NCBI GenBank assembly: GCA_902803805.1
Contig: CADCRH010000135.1
Coordinates: forward strand, 1 to 32,829
Reading direction: 5' to 3'
DNA: 32,829 bases
Source: an uncultured Ruminococcus sp.
Lineage (GTDB): Bacteria; Bacillota; Clostridia; Oscillospirales; Acutalibacteraceae
Shown here: one piece after another, positions 1-7,645 of the stretch
Numbering within the stretch: position 1 is the stretch's first letter
Layout: each line of letters opens with the position of its first letter
The notes under the pieces: model-generated
Seen by the model: only the letters and a program-made list of their open reading frames with translations
The model's database searches: none
What the model was told of the DNA's origin: nothing
Position numbers and translations under genes: made by a program

Positions 1-87
1 ACTGACGTATGGCAAGTCTTTTTGACGCAGTTAGCGGAAAAATGTGCCAAAAAGCCGTGCGGTGCTAAGATTTTAAACAGGCTCTTA
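1..87. repeat. Right end of a dispersed repeat or miniature element (copy 1)
   Basis: Positions 54-87 are identical over 34 bases, in reverse orientation, to 28951-28984. There the same sequence is one arm of a short inverted-repeat element. The arm here ends in TTTAAACAGGCTC followed by TTA. Its opposite terminus is not visible, so the element either begins outside the window or is a longer or decayed copy. A tiny open frame (9-68, 19 codons) lies inside it; I do not regard it as a gene. The rest, 88-150, is the tyrS leader. It can form one weak GC-rich hairpin (about 89-114) and shows no T-box core that I recognise. Confidence 0.65.
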
Positions 88-150
88 GGGAGGCAGGCAG
101 CCGCCCTGGCTTCCCCGACGCATTCACTATCAATGAAAGGACAGACTGAA

Positions 151-1380
151 ATGGGAGTATTTGAAGAACTTCAGGAGCGTGGACTGATCGCTCAGATGAC
201 CGATGAAGAAGAAATTAAGGAATTGATCAATTCGGGTAAGGCGATTTTTTATATCGGCTTTGACCCGACGGCAGACAGTCTGCACGTAGGACATTTTATG
301 GCACTCTGCCTGATGAAACGACTGCAAATGGCAGGCAACAAACCGATCGCACTTCTTGGCGGCGGAACCGCAATGATCGGTGATCCGTCCGGCAAGACCG
401 ATATGCGCAAAATGATGACGCAGGAAACGATTCAGCACAATATCGACTGCTTCAAAAAGCAGATGGCAAGATTCATTGACTTTTCTGATGATAAAGCGCT
501 GATGGTCAACAATGCCGACTGGCTTTTGAAACTGAACTATGTGGAGCTTCTCCGGGAGGTCGGCGCTTGTTTCTCCGTAAATAATATGCTTCGTGCGGAG
601 TGCTACAAACAGCGTATGGAAAAAGGACTTAGTTTCCTTGAATTCAACTATATGATTATGCAAAGCTACGACTTTTTGTCGCTGTTCCAGAAATACGGCT
701 GTAATCTCCAGTTCGGCGGGGACGACCAGTGGAGCAATATGCTCGGCGGCACAGAGCTGATCAGAAGAAAACTCGGCAAGGATTCCTATGCAATGACGAT
801 CAATCTTCTCCTCAACTCCGAGGGTAAGAAAATGGGCAAAACGGAAAAAGGTGCAGTATGGCTCGACGCGGAAAAAACCAGTCCGTTTGATTTCTTCCAG
901 TACTGGAGAAATGTTGCCGACAGCGATGTGATTAAGTGCCTGAAAATGCTGACCTTTGTTCCGATGGAGCAGATCAGAGAACTGGCAAAGCTGGAGGGCA
1001 GCGAACTGAACAAGGCAAAAGAAATTCTTGCTTATGAACTGACGAAACTGGTTCACGGCGAGGAAGAAGCAGAAAAGGCACTGGAAGGAGCAAGAGCATT
1101 ATTTTCAAATAAAGCAGACACCGACAATATGCCGTCAACAGAGCTTGACAATTCTGTATTGACAGACGGAAAGATCGGACTGATCGACCTTCTTGCCGCA
1201 ACAAAGTTAGTACCGTCGAAGGCAGAGGCAAGACGTCTGATACAGCAGGGCGGTATTTCGATCGATGACGAAAAAATAACCGATGTGAAAGCAGAACTGA
1301 CAGCAGAGAATTTCTCCAAAGGCTATGTTGTCATCAAAAAGGGTAAGAAAGTATTCCACAAGGCAATTTTGAACACTTGA
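151..1380 (+). CDS. tyrS: Tyrosyl-tRNA synthetase
   Basis: Class I aminoacyl-tRNA synthetase that activates tyrosine with ATP and charges tRNA-Tyr in the cytoplasm. The 409-residue length fits the bacterial family. The HIGH signature is HVGH (45-48), the substrate pocket shows YxxxQ (167-171) and GGDDQ (189-193), and the KMSKS loop is KMGKT (227-231), a common TyrRS variant. An S4 RNA-binding domain occupies about residues 340-405. The frame is open back to position 22, but I chose the ATG at 151. Homology starts there, a GAAAGGA ribosome binding site sits at 134-140, and the upstream codons read through the dispersed repeat. nusB follows after 16 bases, so the two are probably co-transcribed. 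No promoter or tyrosine T-box is visible in the available leader. Confidence 0.97.
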   Translation: MGVFEELQERGLIAQMTDEEEIKELINSGKAIFYIGFDPTADSLHVGHFMALCLMKRLQMAGNKPIALLGGGTAMIGDPSGKTDMRKMMTQETIQHNIDCFKKQMARFIDFSDDKALMVNNADWLLKLNYVELLREVGACFSVNNMLRAECYKQRMEKGLSFLEFNYMIMQSYDFLSLFQKYGCNLQFGGDDQWSNMLGGTELIRRKLGKDSYAMTINLLLNSEGKKMGKTEKGAVWLDAEKTSPFDFFQYWRNVADSDVIKCLKMLTFVPMEQIRELAKLEGSELNKAKEILAYELTKLVHGEEEAEKALEGARALFSNKADTDNMPSTELDNSVLTDGKIGLIDLLAATKLVPSKAEARRLIQQGGISIDDEKITDVKAELTAENFSKGYVVIKKGKKVFHKAILNT

Positions 1381-1396
1381 TGGAAAGAGGGTCAAT

Positions 1397-1834
1397 ATGG
1401 AAAATCAAAATGCAAACAAAAAAACAAGCCGCCGTGAGGAAAGAAAGATCGCTTTCGGCTTTGTGTTCGAGAGTATGTTCCGTGACGATACACCCGAAGA
1501 TGCCTTTTCCGACGCGGAAAGTGCGCGCGATACCGTTGTCAGTGACTATATCAGAACGGTTGTCGAAGGTGTAGAGGAACATATAGACGAAATCGACCAA
1601 CAGATTGAAGCCAATCTGAAAGGCTGGAAGAAAAACCGTATTTCAAAAATATCCCTTACGATTCTGCGTATCGCTGTTTTTGAAATGCGGTACATTGACG
1701 AAATACCAATCAGCGTTTCGATCAATGAAGCCGTTGACCTTGCCAAAAGCTATGCCACGGACAATGACGGCGCATTTGTCAATGGTGTGCTCGGTTCCAT
1801 TTCAAAATCGATGAAATCAAGCGGTGATGAATAA
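1397..1834 (+). CDS. nusB: Transcription antitermination factor NusB
   Basis: NusB binds boxA RNA together with NusE (ribosomal protein S10) and helps RNA polymerase read through rRNA operons. The 145-residue protein has the family pattern: a basic start (RREERKIAFGFVFE), a central helical region, and the conserved C-terminal block ILRIAVFEMRYIDEIPISVS, then INEAVDLAK and FVNGVLGSI. An AAGAGG site precedes the ATG. The stop codon overlaps the next start by one base (TAATG), which suggests translational coupling to the Kae1-like gene. nusB is often found near xseA and ispA; here those genes lie about 6 kb downstream, separated by glmM, a glycosyltransferase and ruvCAB. Confidence 0.96.
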   Translation: MENQNANKKTSRREERKIAFGFVFESMFRDDTPEDAFSDAESARDTVVSDYIRTVVEGVEEHIDEIDQQIEANLKGWKKNRISKISLTILRIAVFEMRYIDEIPISVSINEAVDLAKSYATDNDGAFVNGVLGSISKSMKSSGDE

Positions 1835-2775
1835 TGGCTTATTATCTTGGGATCGATACTAGCAACTACACGACCTCAGCCGCTTTGTACAGTCCGGAAA
1901 ACGGAATGATTCACGCCAAAAAGCTTCTCCCTGTGAAAAACGGGGAGTGCGGTTTGCGGCAAAGTGACGCTGTATTTCATCACGTTCAGCAGCTTCCCGA
2001 AATCATTGACAAAATTTTTTCGGATTTCAACGGGAAAATAACGGCTGTCGGCGTTTCGTCACGGCCTCGGGATGTTGACGGCTCTTATATGCCGTGTTTT
2101 ACGGTAGGACTGTCGGCGGCAAAAATATTGTCACAGACAATGCACGTGCCGCTTGATACATTTTCTCATCAAAACGGTCATATCGCCGCGGCACTTTTTT
2201 CATCGGGAAGAACCGATTTGACAGACAAACGATTTCTTGCGTTTCATGTGTCGGGAGGCACGACAGAAGCGGTCATTGTAACACCTGACAGTGATAATGT
2301 CTTTTCGGTGGAACTGGTCGCTGAAACATTGGACTTAAATGCAGGTCAGTTGATCGACCGAATCGGTGTAATGCTCGGACTGCCTTTTCCGTGCGGTGCC
2401 GAACTGGAAAAGCTGGCAGTCCAAAACACGGAAAAAATTCGTGTCAGACCGACCCTGAAAGGTAATAACTGCTGTCTTTCGGGCATAGAGAATATTTGCC
2501 GGAAGGCATATGAAAACGGGAAATCACCGGAAACCGTTGCCGCAATGTGTCTGGAATATGTTCAACAGACACTTGACCAGATGTGCCAACGGCTTCTGGA
2601 AACCTACGGACAAATGCCTGTCGTATTTGCGGGGGGCGTGATGTCAAACAAGATCATCAAAGACCATATGACGAGAAAATTCGCCGCTTATTTTGCACAG
2701 CCCGAATTTTCGGCGGACAATGCCGCAGGTACGGCATTTTTATGCGCATACAAAAACGGCTTGAAGATTCATTAA
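1834..2775 (+). CDS. TsaD/Kae1-like (M22 family) paralogue
   Basis: ASKHA-fold protein of the TsaD/Kae1/Gcp superfamily, 313 residues. It starts GIDTSNYTT (compare GIETSCDET in TsaD). It keeps HQNGH (112-116), matching the HxxxH metal pair, and D295 in SADNAAG, matching the third metal ligand. It also shows FHVSGGTTEAVIV (138-150), the AGQLIDRIGVMLGLPFPCGAELEKLA region (170-195) and VFAGGVMSN (264-272). It lacks the canonical PExASRxH stretch of true TsaD and is somewhat short, so I call it a paralogue and not the t6A synthase itself. A proper tsaD would be expected elsewhere in the genome. The older name 'O-sialoglycoprotein endopeptidase / peptidase M22' is an inherited label. It overlaps nusB by one base. 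Its substrate is unknown. Confidence 0.85.
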   Translation: MAYYLGIDTSNYTTSAALYSPENGMIHAKKLLPVKNGECGLRQSDAVFHHVQQLPEIIDKIFSDFNGKITAVGVSSRPRDVDGSYMPCFTVGLSAAKILSQTMHVPLDTFSHQNGHIAAALFSSGRTDLTDKRFLAFHVSGGTTEAVIVTPDSDNVFSVELVAETLDLNAGQLIDRIGVMLGLPFPCGAELEKLAVQNTEKIRVRPTLKGNNCCLSGIENICRKAYENGKSPETVAAMCLEYVQQTLDQMCQRLLETYGQMPVVFAGGVMSNKIIKDHMTRKFAAYFAQPEFSADNAAGTAFLCAYKNGLKIH

Positions 2776-2805
2776 TTCGTGCTGTGATTACATAAAATAT
2801 ATCAG

Positions 2806-2820
2806 TTGACAATCGGTCAA
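2806..2820. promoter_or_regulatory. Inverted repeat upstream of glmM
   Basis: TTGAC-N5-GTCAA, a perfect 5-base inverted repeat, lies 28 bases before the glmM start. The left half is also a consensus -35 hexamer (TTGACA, 2806-2811), but the AT-rich candidate -10 (TATATA, 2824-2829) is only 12 bases away. This is therefore not a convincing promoter. It may be an operator or chance. Confidence 0.3.
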
Positions 2821-2848
2821 ATTTATATAGAGAGGGAGTTTATTAATT

Positions 2849-4198
2849 ATGGGAAGATTATTTGGAACGGACGGAGCAAGAGGAATCGCCAACACTGAAT
2901 TGACTTGCGAGCTTGCAATGAATATCGGCAAGGCTGCCGCAATGGTGCTGACAAAGGACGGTGGAAATCATCCGAAAATTCTGATCGGCAAAGATACCCG
3001 ACTTTCCTCGGATATGCTGGAGGGAGCACTGGCAGCAGGCTTATGTTCCGTCGGTGCCGATGTGACGCTGTTAGGCGTGGTTCCGACGCCTGCGGTTGCT
3101 TATCTGATCAAGAAGTATCACGCAGACGCAGGTATTATGATTTCGGCATCTCATAATCCGTTTGAATTTAACGGTATCAAGATTTTTTCCGGTGAGGGCT
3201 TTAAGCTCCCCGACGCATTGGAGGAACAGATCGAAGCCATTGTGCTTGACAACACACAGCCATATCAGACACCGGAGGGAAGCGCACTTGGAAGCGTATC
3301 GATCGCCGAAAATGCTACAGAAGATTATATCTATCACGTTATCGAAACGGTTCCTTGTAAGCTTGACGGGATGAAAATTGCCATTGACTGTTCAAACGGC
3401 TCCGCTTCACGCACAGCACAGGCATTGTTTACTCGTCTTGGCGCAGAATGTCATATGCTGTTTGATACGCCAAACGGCATTAATATCAACGACAACTGCG
3501 GTTCCACCCATCTGGAAAATCTCCAGAGATATGTGATGGAAAATGATGTGGAGCTTGGTGTTGCTTTTGACGGTGATGCAGACAGATTCCTTGCGGTTGA
3601 TGACAACGGAGAAGTGGTTGACGGTGACTTTATAATGGCGATTTGCGCAATGGATCTGTTGTCGAGAGACCAGCTCAGTAAAAATGCCGTTGTCGGAACG
3701 GTGATGTCCAATATGGGTTTCGGCAAATTCTGCGAAGAAAACAAGATCAAATTTGTTTCAGCCGATGTAGGCGACCGTTATGTTTTGGAAGCAATGCGGA
3801 AAGAAGGCTATAATTTCGGCGGAGAGCAGTCAGGGCACGTTATTTTCCTTGACTATGCAACAACAGGTGACGGACAGTTGACAGCGGCACAGCTTTTGAG
3901 CATTGTCCACAAAAGAAAAACAAAGCTTTCCTATATTACAAAGCTGATGAAGCATTATCCGCAGGTACTTGTCAATGTCAAAGTAACACCGGAGGGTAAG
4001 GAAAAGTATGCTTCGGATGAGGAGATCAAGGCAAAAATCGAAAGCGTTAAAACCGAACTTGGCGACAGCGGAAGAATACTGGTGCGTTTGTCGGGTACGG
4101 AACCGCTTGTGCGCGTAATGTTGGAAGGACTTGACAAAGAACAGATCACAAAGCTTGCCAATGAAACGGCAGACCTGATTCGGAACAGACTTTCTTAA
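2849..4198 (+). CDS. glmM: Phosphoglucosamine mutase
   Basis: Interconverts glucosamine-6-phosphate and glucosamine-1-phosphate, feeding UDP-GlcNAc for peptidoglycan. The 449-residue protein has all alpha-D-phosphohexomutase landmarks. These are an N-terminal FGTDGARG, the phosphoserine loop ISASHNP with Ser101, the metal loop DGDADR (241-246), the sugar-binding GEQSGH, and the C-terminal phosphate-binding RLSGTEPLVRVM. The ATG has a GAGGGAG site nine bases upstream. It is a stand-alone unit, with a 73-base gap before it and a strong terminator after it. murB and rapZ, later in the window, act in the same or connected cell-wall precursor pathways. Confidence 0.97.
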   Translation: MGRLFGTDGARGIANTELTCELAMNIGKAAAMVLTKDGGNHPKILIGKDTRLSSDMLEGALAAGLCSVGADVTLLGVVPTPAVAYLIKKYHADAGIMISASHNPFEFNGIKIFSGEGFKLPDALEEQIEAIVLDNTQPYQTPEGSALGSVSIAENATEDYIYHVIETVPCKLDGMKIAIDCSNGSASRTAQALFTRLGAECHMLFDTPNGININDNCGSTHLENLQRYVMENDVELGVAFDGDADRFLAVDDNGEVVDGDFIMAICAMDLLSRDQLSKNAVVGTVMSNMGFGKFCEENKIKFVSADVGDRYVLEAMRKEGYNFGGEQSGHVIFLDYATTGDGQLTAAQLLSIVHKRKTKLSYITKLMKHYPQVLVNVKVTPEGKEKYASDEEIKAKIESVKTELGDSGRILVRLSGTEPLVRVMLEGLDKEQITKLANETADLIRNRLS

Positions 4199-4223
4199 TC
4201 AATTTTATCAATAGAATTTTTTG

Positions 4224-4258
4224 ACCGCTGCGGATAATATCAATTCGCGGCGGTTTTG
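4224..4258 (+). terminator. Intrinsic terminator after glmM
   Basis: Nine-base-pair stem ACCGCTGCG / CGCGGCGGT (4224-4232 with 4246-4254, one G-U pair), a 13-base loop, then TTTGT. It lies 25 bases past the glmM stop. Confidence 0.8.
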
Positions 4259-4317
4259 TATCGGTGAAAGTGCATAAAAATGTTGAAAAATTTTCCTCTA
4301 AATTCTCAGTTACATTT

Positions 4318-4347
4318 TTGTCATTTTTTGCGTAACTGTGTTATAAT
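4318..4347 (+). promoter_or_regulatory. Promoter of the GT2 gene
   Basis: -35 TTGTCA (4318-4323), an 18-base spacer and -10 TATAAT (4342-4347) with an extended TGT before it. It starts 26 bases upstream of the glycosyltransferase ATG, in the gap after the glmM terminator. Confidence 0.7.
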
Positions 4348-4373
4348 ATTCGTAAAGAAAAAGAGGAGAAATT

Positions 4374-5324
4374 ATGATGGCTAATGTTGACTTGTCCGTA
4401 ATTATTCCGTCAAAAAACAATAAACATAAAACCGCCGACATTATCCGTCGGATTTCCGAGGTGACAAAGGGCCTTGATGTGGAATTTATCGTCATCGATA
4501 TGAATTCTACCGATAACAGTGTACTTTCTGCTTTGAACGAGATCAAAAAACATAAGCTTCGCGGCTGCGTCATTCAAAGCGGCGGCAGTACTGTCAGTTC
4601 TGCGCTGAATACGGGAATCTATAAATCCGACGGTAAATATATCACTTTTGTCTATCCGAGCAAGCTTTACAAAAATTATATTCCTCAGTATTACAAAACC
4701 ATTGAGGAAAACAATGCCGATTTTGTTTTTGCCGTGCCGTCCGGCGATAAGGAAAAATCAGAGATCGTGAAAAAAGGGCTGGACAATATTTCGGGGGTTG
4801 ACCTGTTGATCGGACTGATACGCTCACTTGTCAATATTGATTTCAGTGCCGTTATGCTCAACCGTGAATATCTTTTAGGCAACCATATCAAATTTTATGA
4901 AGATTGCAGTTACGGTTATGCGGAGGCTTTTATCTATAACGTTTTGTTATGCGGTCCGAAAATATCCTATGTGGATATTCCGCTTCGCCGTGACCTTGCC
5001 AACAGTATGCCGAAGGATAATATCACGGGAAACAGTGCCTGTCTGAACCGAATCGACGCGATGCTCAAAGTATATGAAACCCTTACGCTTTGTCATCGTG
5101 AGGAAACAAAACTGACGGCATTGTTTGAGTATGATAAGCTTCCCTCTGTCGTGATGTCGGTCGTTGATATGCTTCTGAACGAAAATTTCAGCTATTCCGC
5201 CATCAAAAATTCACTTCGCTTGAAGCATTATGACGAGCTTCTGAAAATTTCCAAAATAACGCCGTCAAAGCTGCGGAATAAAATTCTGAAATGGAAAATT
5301 ACACCTTGGTTTTATCAACCTTAG
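4374..5324 (+). CDS. Glycosyltransferase family 2 protein lacking DxD
   Basis: GT-A fold, family 2 by sequence: VDLSVIIPSKNN (5-16), EFIVIDMNSTDNS (37-49), then SALNTGIYKSDGKYITFV (76-93). At the place where a metal-binding DxD normally follows, it reads YPSKLY (94-99), so the motif is absent. The later acidic pair FYED (174-177), often the catalytic base region, is kept. After about residue 230 comes an unassigned helical C-terminal region. No signal peptide or membrane segment is visible. ATG codons occur at 4374 and 4377; the GAGGAG site fits both. It is monocistronic, with its own promoter and terminator. The acceptor is unknown; it could be a metal-independent enzyme or a non-catalytic family member. 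Confidence 0.8.
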   Translation: MMANVDLSVIIPSKNNKHKTADIIRRISEVTKGLDVEFIVIDMNSTDNSVLSALNEIKKHKLRGCVIQSGGSTVSSALNTGIYKSDGKYITFVYPSKLYKNYIPQYYKTIEENNADFVFAVPSGDKEKSEIVKKGLDNISGVDLLIGLIRSLVNIDFSAVMLNREYLLGNHIKFYEDCSYGYAEAFIYNVLLCGPKISYVDIPLRRDLANSMPKDNITGNSACLNRIDAMLKVYETLTLCHREETKLTALFEYDKLPSVVMSVVDMLLNENFSYSAIKNSLRLKHYDELLKISKITPSKLRNKILKWKITPWFYQP

Positions 5325-5341
5325 TGGAAAAAATAGCCCTG

Positions 5342-5377
5342 ATCGTGAAACAAATGTTGTTTCACGATTTATTTTTT
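5342..5377 (+). terminator. Intrinsic terminator after GT2 gene
   Basis: Perfect 11-base-pair stem ATCGTGAAACA / TGTTTCACGAT (5342-5352 with 5358-5368), a 5-base loop and a following T-rich run. Confidence 0.85.
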
Positions 5378-5398
5378 ACAAACATTTGTTCATTTGTG

Positions 5399-5427
5399 TT
5401 GATACGGTTTAAAAAATATGGTATAAT
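5399..5427 (+). promoter_or_regulatory. Promoter of the ruv operon
   Basis: -35 TTGATA (5399-5404), a 17-base spacer and -10 TATAAT (5422-5427) with an extended TGG. The ruvC start lies 33 bases downstream of the -10. It probably drives ruvCAB-xseAB-ispA. No clear LexA box was recognised beside it. Confidence 0.8.
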
Positions 5428-5460
5428 AAACGGGTAATTTTGATTGTTGAGGGAACAAAT

Positions 5461-5964
5461 ATGAAAATTTTGGGAATCGACCCCGGTTATGCCATTGTCG
5501 GCTACGGGGTTATCGAATTTGACGGTGTGCGTTATCGTTCCGTTGACTACGGAGCGATCACCACGGAAGCCGAAACGCCCTTTCCGCTTCGCTTACAGCA
5601 GATATACACGGCACTGACTTCCGTTATCATTAAAAACGACCCGGACGAAATGGCGATCGAAAAATTGTATTTTCAAAATAACCAAAAAACAGCCATTGCC
5701 GTTGCCGAAGCAAGAGGAGTGATTCTTCTTGCCGCACAGAATAATAATATCCCGATCACGGAATACACACCCTTACAGGTGAAAATGGCGGTCACGGGCT
5801 ACGGAAAGGCACAGAAGCCGCAGGTGATGGAAATGACACGCCGCCTGCTGAAACTTGAAAAAGTACCGAAACCCGATGATACCGCCGATGCGTTGGCAAT
5901 GGCGATATGTCACGCACAGTGTTCGGGTACAAAACTTCGCTCACTGCTGAACAGAAGGAGATAA
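5461..5964 (+). CDS. ruvC: Holliday junction resolvase RuvC
   Basis: Endonuclease that cuts four-way junctions after RuvAB branch migration. It is 167 residues with an RNase H-like fold. The four acidic catalytic residues are visible as D7 (ILGIDPG), E67 (AIEKLYF), and D140 and D143 (PDDTADALA). The frame is open to 5440, but I chose the ATG at 5461. It has a GAGGGA site at 5448-5453 and begins exactly with the conserved MKILGIDPG. ruvA follows after two bases, with its ribosome binding site inside the ruvC end. Confidence 0.96.
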   Translation: MKILGIDPGYAIVGYGVIEFDGVRYRSVDYGAITTEAETPFPLRLQQIYTALTSVIIKNDPDEMAIEKLYFQNNQKTAIAVAEARGVILLAAQNNNIPITEYTPLQVKMAVTGYGKAQKPQVMEMTRRLLKLEKVPKPDDTADALAMAICHAQCSGTKLRSLLNRRR

Positions 5965-5966
5965 TT

Positions 5967-6581
5967 ATGATATACAGTCTTAACGGAACAGTAATACATA
6001 CGGAACCAAATGCGGTTGTTATCGAGTGCGGAGGCGTGGGCTACAAATGCCTTACCACTTTCAATACATTGCGGCTGTTGCCCCGTATTGGTGAAAAAGC
6101 AATGTTATATACACATATGATCGTTCGTGATGACGCGGTAGAACTTTGCGGCTTTGCGGCGACCGATGAACTGAACTGTTTTAAAATGCTGATGTCGATC
6201 AGCGGTGTGGGAGCAAGACTTGCCGTAGCGCTTCTTTCGGAGCTTTCGCCCGAGCAGGTCGCCCTTGCCGTGTCAATGGGCGATACCAAAACTCTGACAA
6301 AAGCCAATGGTGTCGGAAATAAACTGGCACAAAGAATCATTCTGGAACTGAAAGATAAAGTCAAAAAACTCGGCATAACGGAGCAGACCGCCGGAAGCAC
6401 AGCAACAGCAGGCGGAGCAGTCGTGATTTCCTCCAGCAATGTTTCACAGGCAGTCAATGCGCTTGCGGTTCTGGGTTATTTACCCGATGAAGTAATGCCG
6501 TTTATGAAGGAGATCGACCCCGAATTGCCTGTTGAAAAAATTATCGGTGAAACTTTGAAAGCGATTGGAAAAAAATCATAA
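5967..6581 (+). CDS. ruvA: Holliday junction branch migration protein RuvA
   Basis: Tetrameric DNA-binding subunit that clamps the Holliday junction and loads RuvB. It is 204 residues. The N-terminal OB-fold domain starts MIYSLNGTV. The central helix-hairpin-helix motifs include SGVGARLAVALLS and NGVGNKLAQRIILELKDK. The C-terminal RuvB-contacting domain follows a Thr/Ala/Gly-rich linker (about 138-158). The start at 5967 has an AAGGAG site (5955-5960). An upstream in-frame codon at 5907 would put 20 extra residues inside ruvC and is rejected. ruvB follows after 15 bases. Confidence 0.96.
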   Translation: MIYSLNGTVIHTEPNAVVIECGGVGYKCLTTFNTLRLLPRIGEKAMLYTHMIVRDDAVELCGFAATDELNCFKMLMSISGVGARLAVALLSELSPEQVALAVSMGDTKTLTKANGVGNKLAQRIILELKDKVKKLGITEQTAGSTATAGGAVVISSSNVSQAVNALAVLGYLPDEVMPFMKEIDPELPVEKIIGETLKAIGKKS

Positions 6582-6596
6582 GGAAAGGATCCCAAA

Positions 6597-7637
6597 ATGG
6601 AAGATTTTGATTTTGAAAACAGAATAGTTTCTCCCACAGAAATAATGGGCGATACCGACAGTGACAATCCGCTGCGTCCGAGAAGCCTTGATGATTATAT
6701 CGGTCAGGAAAAAGCCAAACAAAACCTTGCTGTTTATATCGAAGCCGCAAAACAAAGAAACGAAAGTCTTGACCACGTTCTTTTGTACGGACCTCCCGGA
6801 CTGGGAAAGACCACTTTGTCGGGAATTATTGCGAACGAACTGGGGGTCAATCTTCGTATCACGTCGGGTCCTGCCATTGAAAAGCCCGGCGACCTTGCGG
6901 CAATTCTGACGAATCTTAACGAGGGCGATGTTCTGTTTATCGATGAAATACACCGCATTTCGAGAGCCGTTGAAGAGATCCTTTATCCTGCAATGGAGGA
7001 TTTTGCGATCGATATTGTCACAGGCAAAGGACAAATGGCAGCGGCATATCATCTGCCGCTGCCGCACTTTACGCTTGTCGGAGCCACGACACGTGCCGGT
7101 CAGCTTACCGCGCCGCTGCGTGACCGATTCGGAGTGACACTCAGACTGGAGTTATATACACCCGAAGAACTGGCGCGAATCGTTACAAGAAGTGCGTCCA
7201 TCCTCGGCATTAAGATAGAGCCTGACGGTGCGTTGGAAATCGCCTCCCGTTCAAGAGGCACTCCGAGAATCGCGAACAGAATGTTGAAGCGTGTGCGTGA
7301 CTTTGCACAGGTAATGTCCGACGGAGTGATCACACTCCCAACGGCACAGATCGCCCTGGAACGTCTTGAGATCGACGAACTTGGATTGGATGCCAACGAC
7401 AGAAGAATGTTATCGGCAATCGTGAAATTCTACAGAGGAGGTCCCGTAGGACTGGAAACACTTGCAGCAGCAATAGGAGAAGAAGCCGTGACAATTGAGG
7501 ACGTTATAGAACCGTATCTGATGCAGATCGGTTTTCTCAATCGTACACCAAGAGGACGCTGTATCACAAAAGCCGCCTGCCTGCACCTCGGCTATCATTT
7601 GCCGAGTGCGTCGGACGGTCAGATCAAATTTGAGTGA
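6597..7637 (+). CDS. ruvB: Holliday junction helicase RuvB
   Basis: Hexameric AAA+ motor that drives branch migration with RuvA. It is 346 residues, the usual length. It has the family entry motif [12 protein letters not shown], Walker [10 protein letters not shown] (65-73), Walker B DEIHR (116-120), the sensor region [18 protein letters not shown], and a C-terminal winged-helix domain with [11 protein letters not shown]. An AGGAAAGGA site precedes the ATG. ruvC, ruvA and ruvB are contiguous here, giving a complete resolvasome cassette. Confidence 0.97.
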   Translation: MEDFDFENRIVSPTEIMGDTDSDNPLRPRSLDDYIGQEKAKQNLAVYIEAAKQRNESLDHVLLYGPPGLGKTTLSGIIANELGVNLRITSGPAIEKPGDLAAILTNLNEGDVLFIDEIHRISRAVEEILYPAMEDFAIDIVTGKGQMAAAYHLPLPHFTLVGATTRAGQLTAPLRDRFGVTLRLELYTPEELARIVTRSASILGIKIEPDGALEIASRSRGTPRIANRMLKRVRDFAQVMSDGVITLPTAQIALERLEIDELGLDANDRRMLSAIVKFYRGGPVGLETLAAAIGEEAVTIEDVIEPYLMQIGFLNRTPRGRCITKAACLHLGYHLPSASDGQIKFE

Positions 7638-7645
7638 GAGGAACA

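Noticed and set aside
9..68. 19-codon open frame at the left edge
   Set aside because: It lies inside the repeat, is tiny, and has no visible ribosome binding site within the window.
22..150. In-frame N-terminal extension of tyrS by 43 codons
   Set aside because: It reads through a dispersed repeat, has no homology to TyrRS, and the ATG at 151 has a good ribosome binding site.
88..150. Possible T-box or attenuator before tyrS
   Set aside because: Only a weak GC-rich hairpin is present; I find no T-box core sequence or T-run, and most of the leader would lie outside the window.
130..1056. 308-codon open frame antisense to tyrS
   Set aside because: Its composition is that of a reverse-strand shadow of a conserved gene; no ribosome binding site or promoter supports it.
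5399..5460. SOS (LexA) control of ruvCAB
   Set aside because: I could not identify a convincing LexA box around the promoter, so no claim is made.
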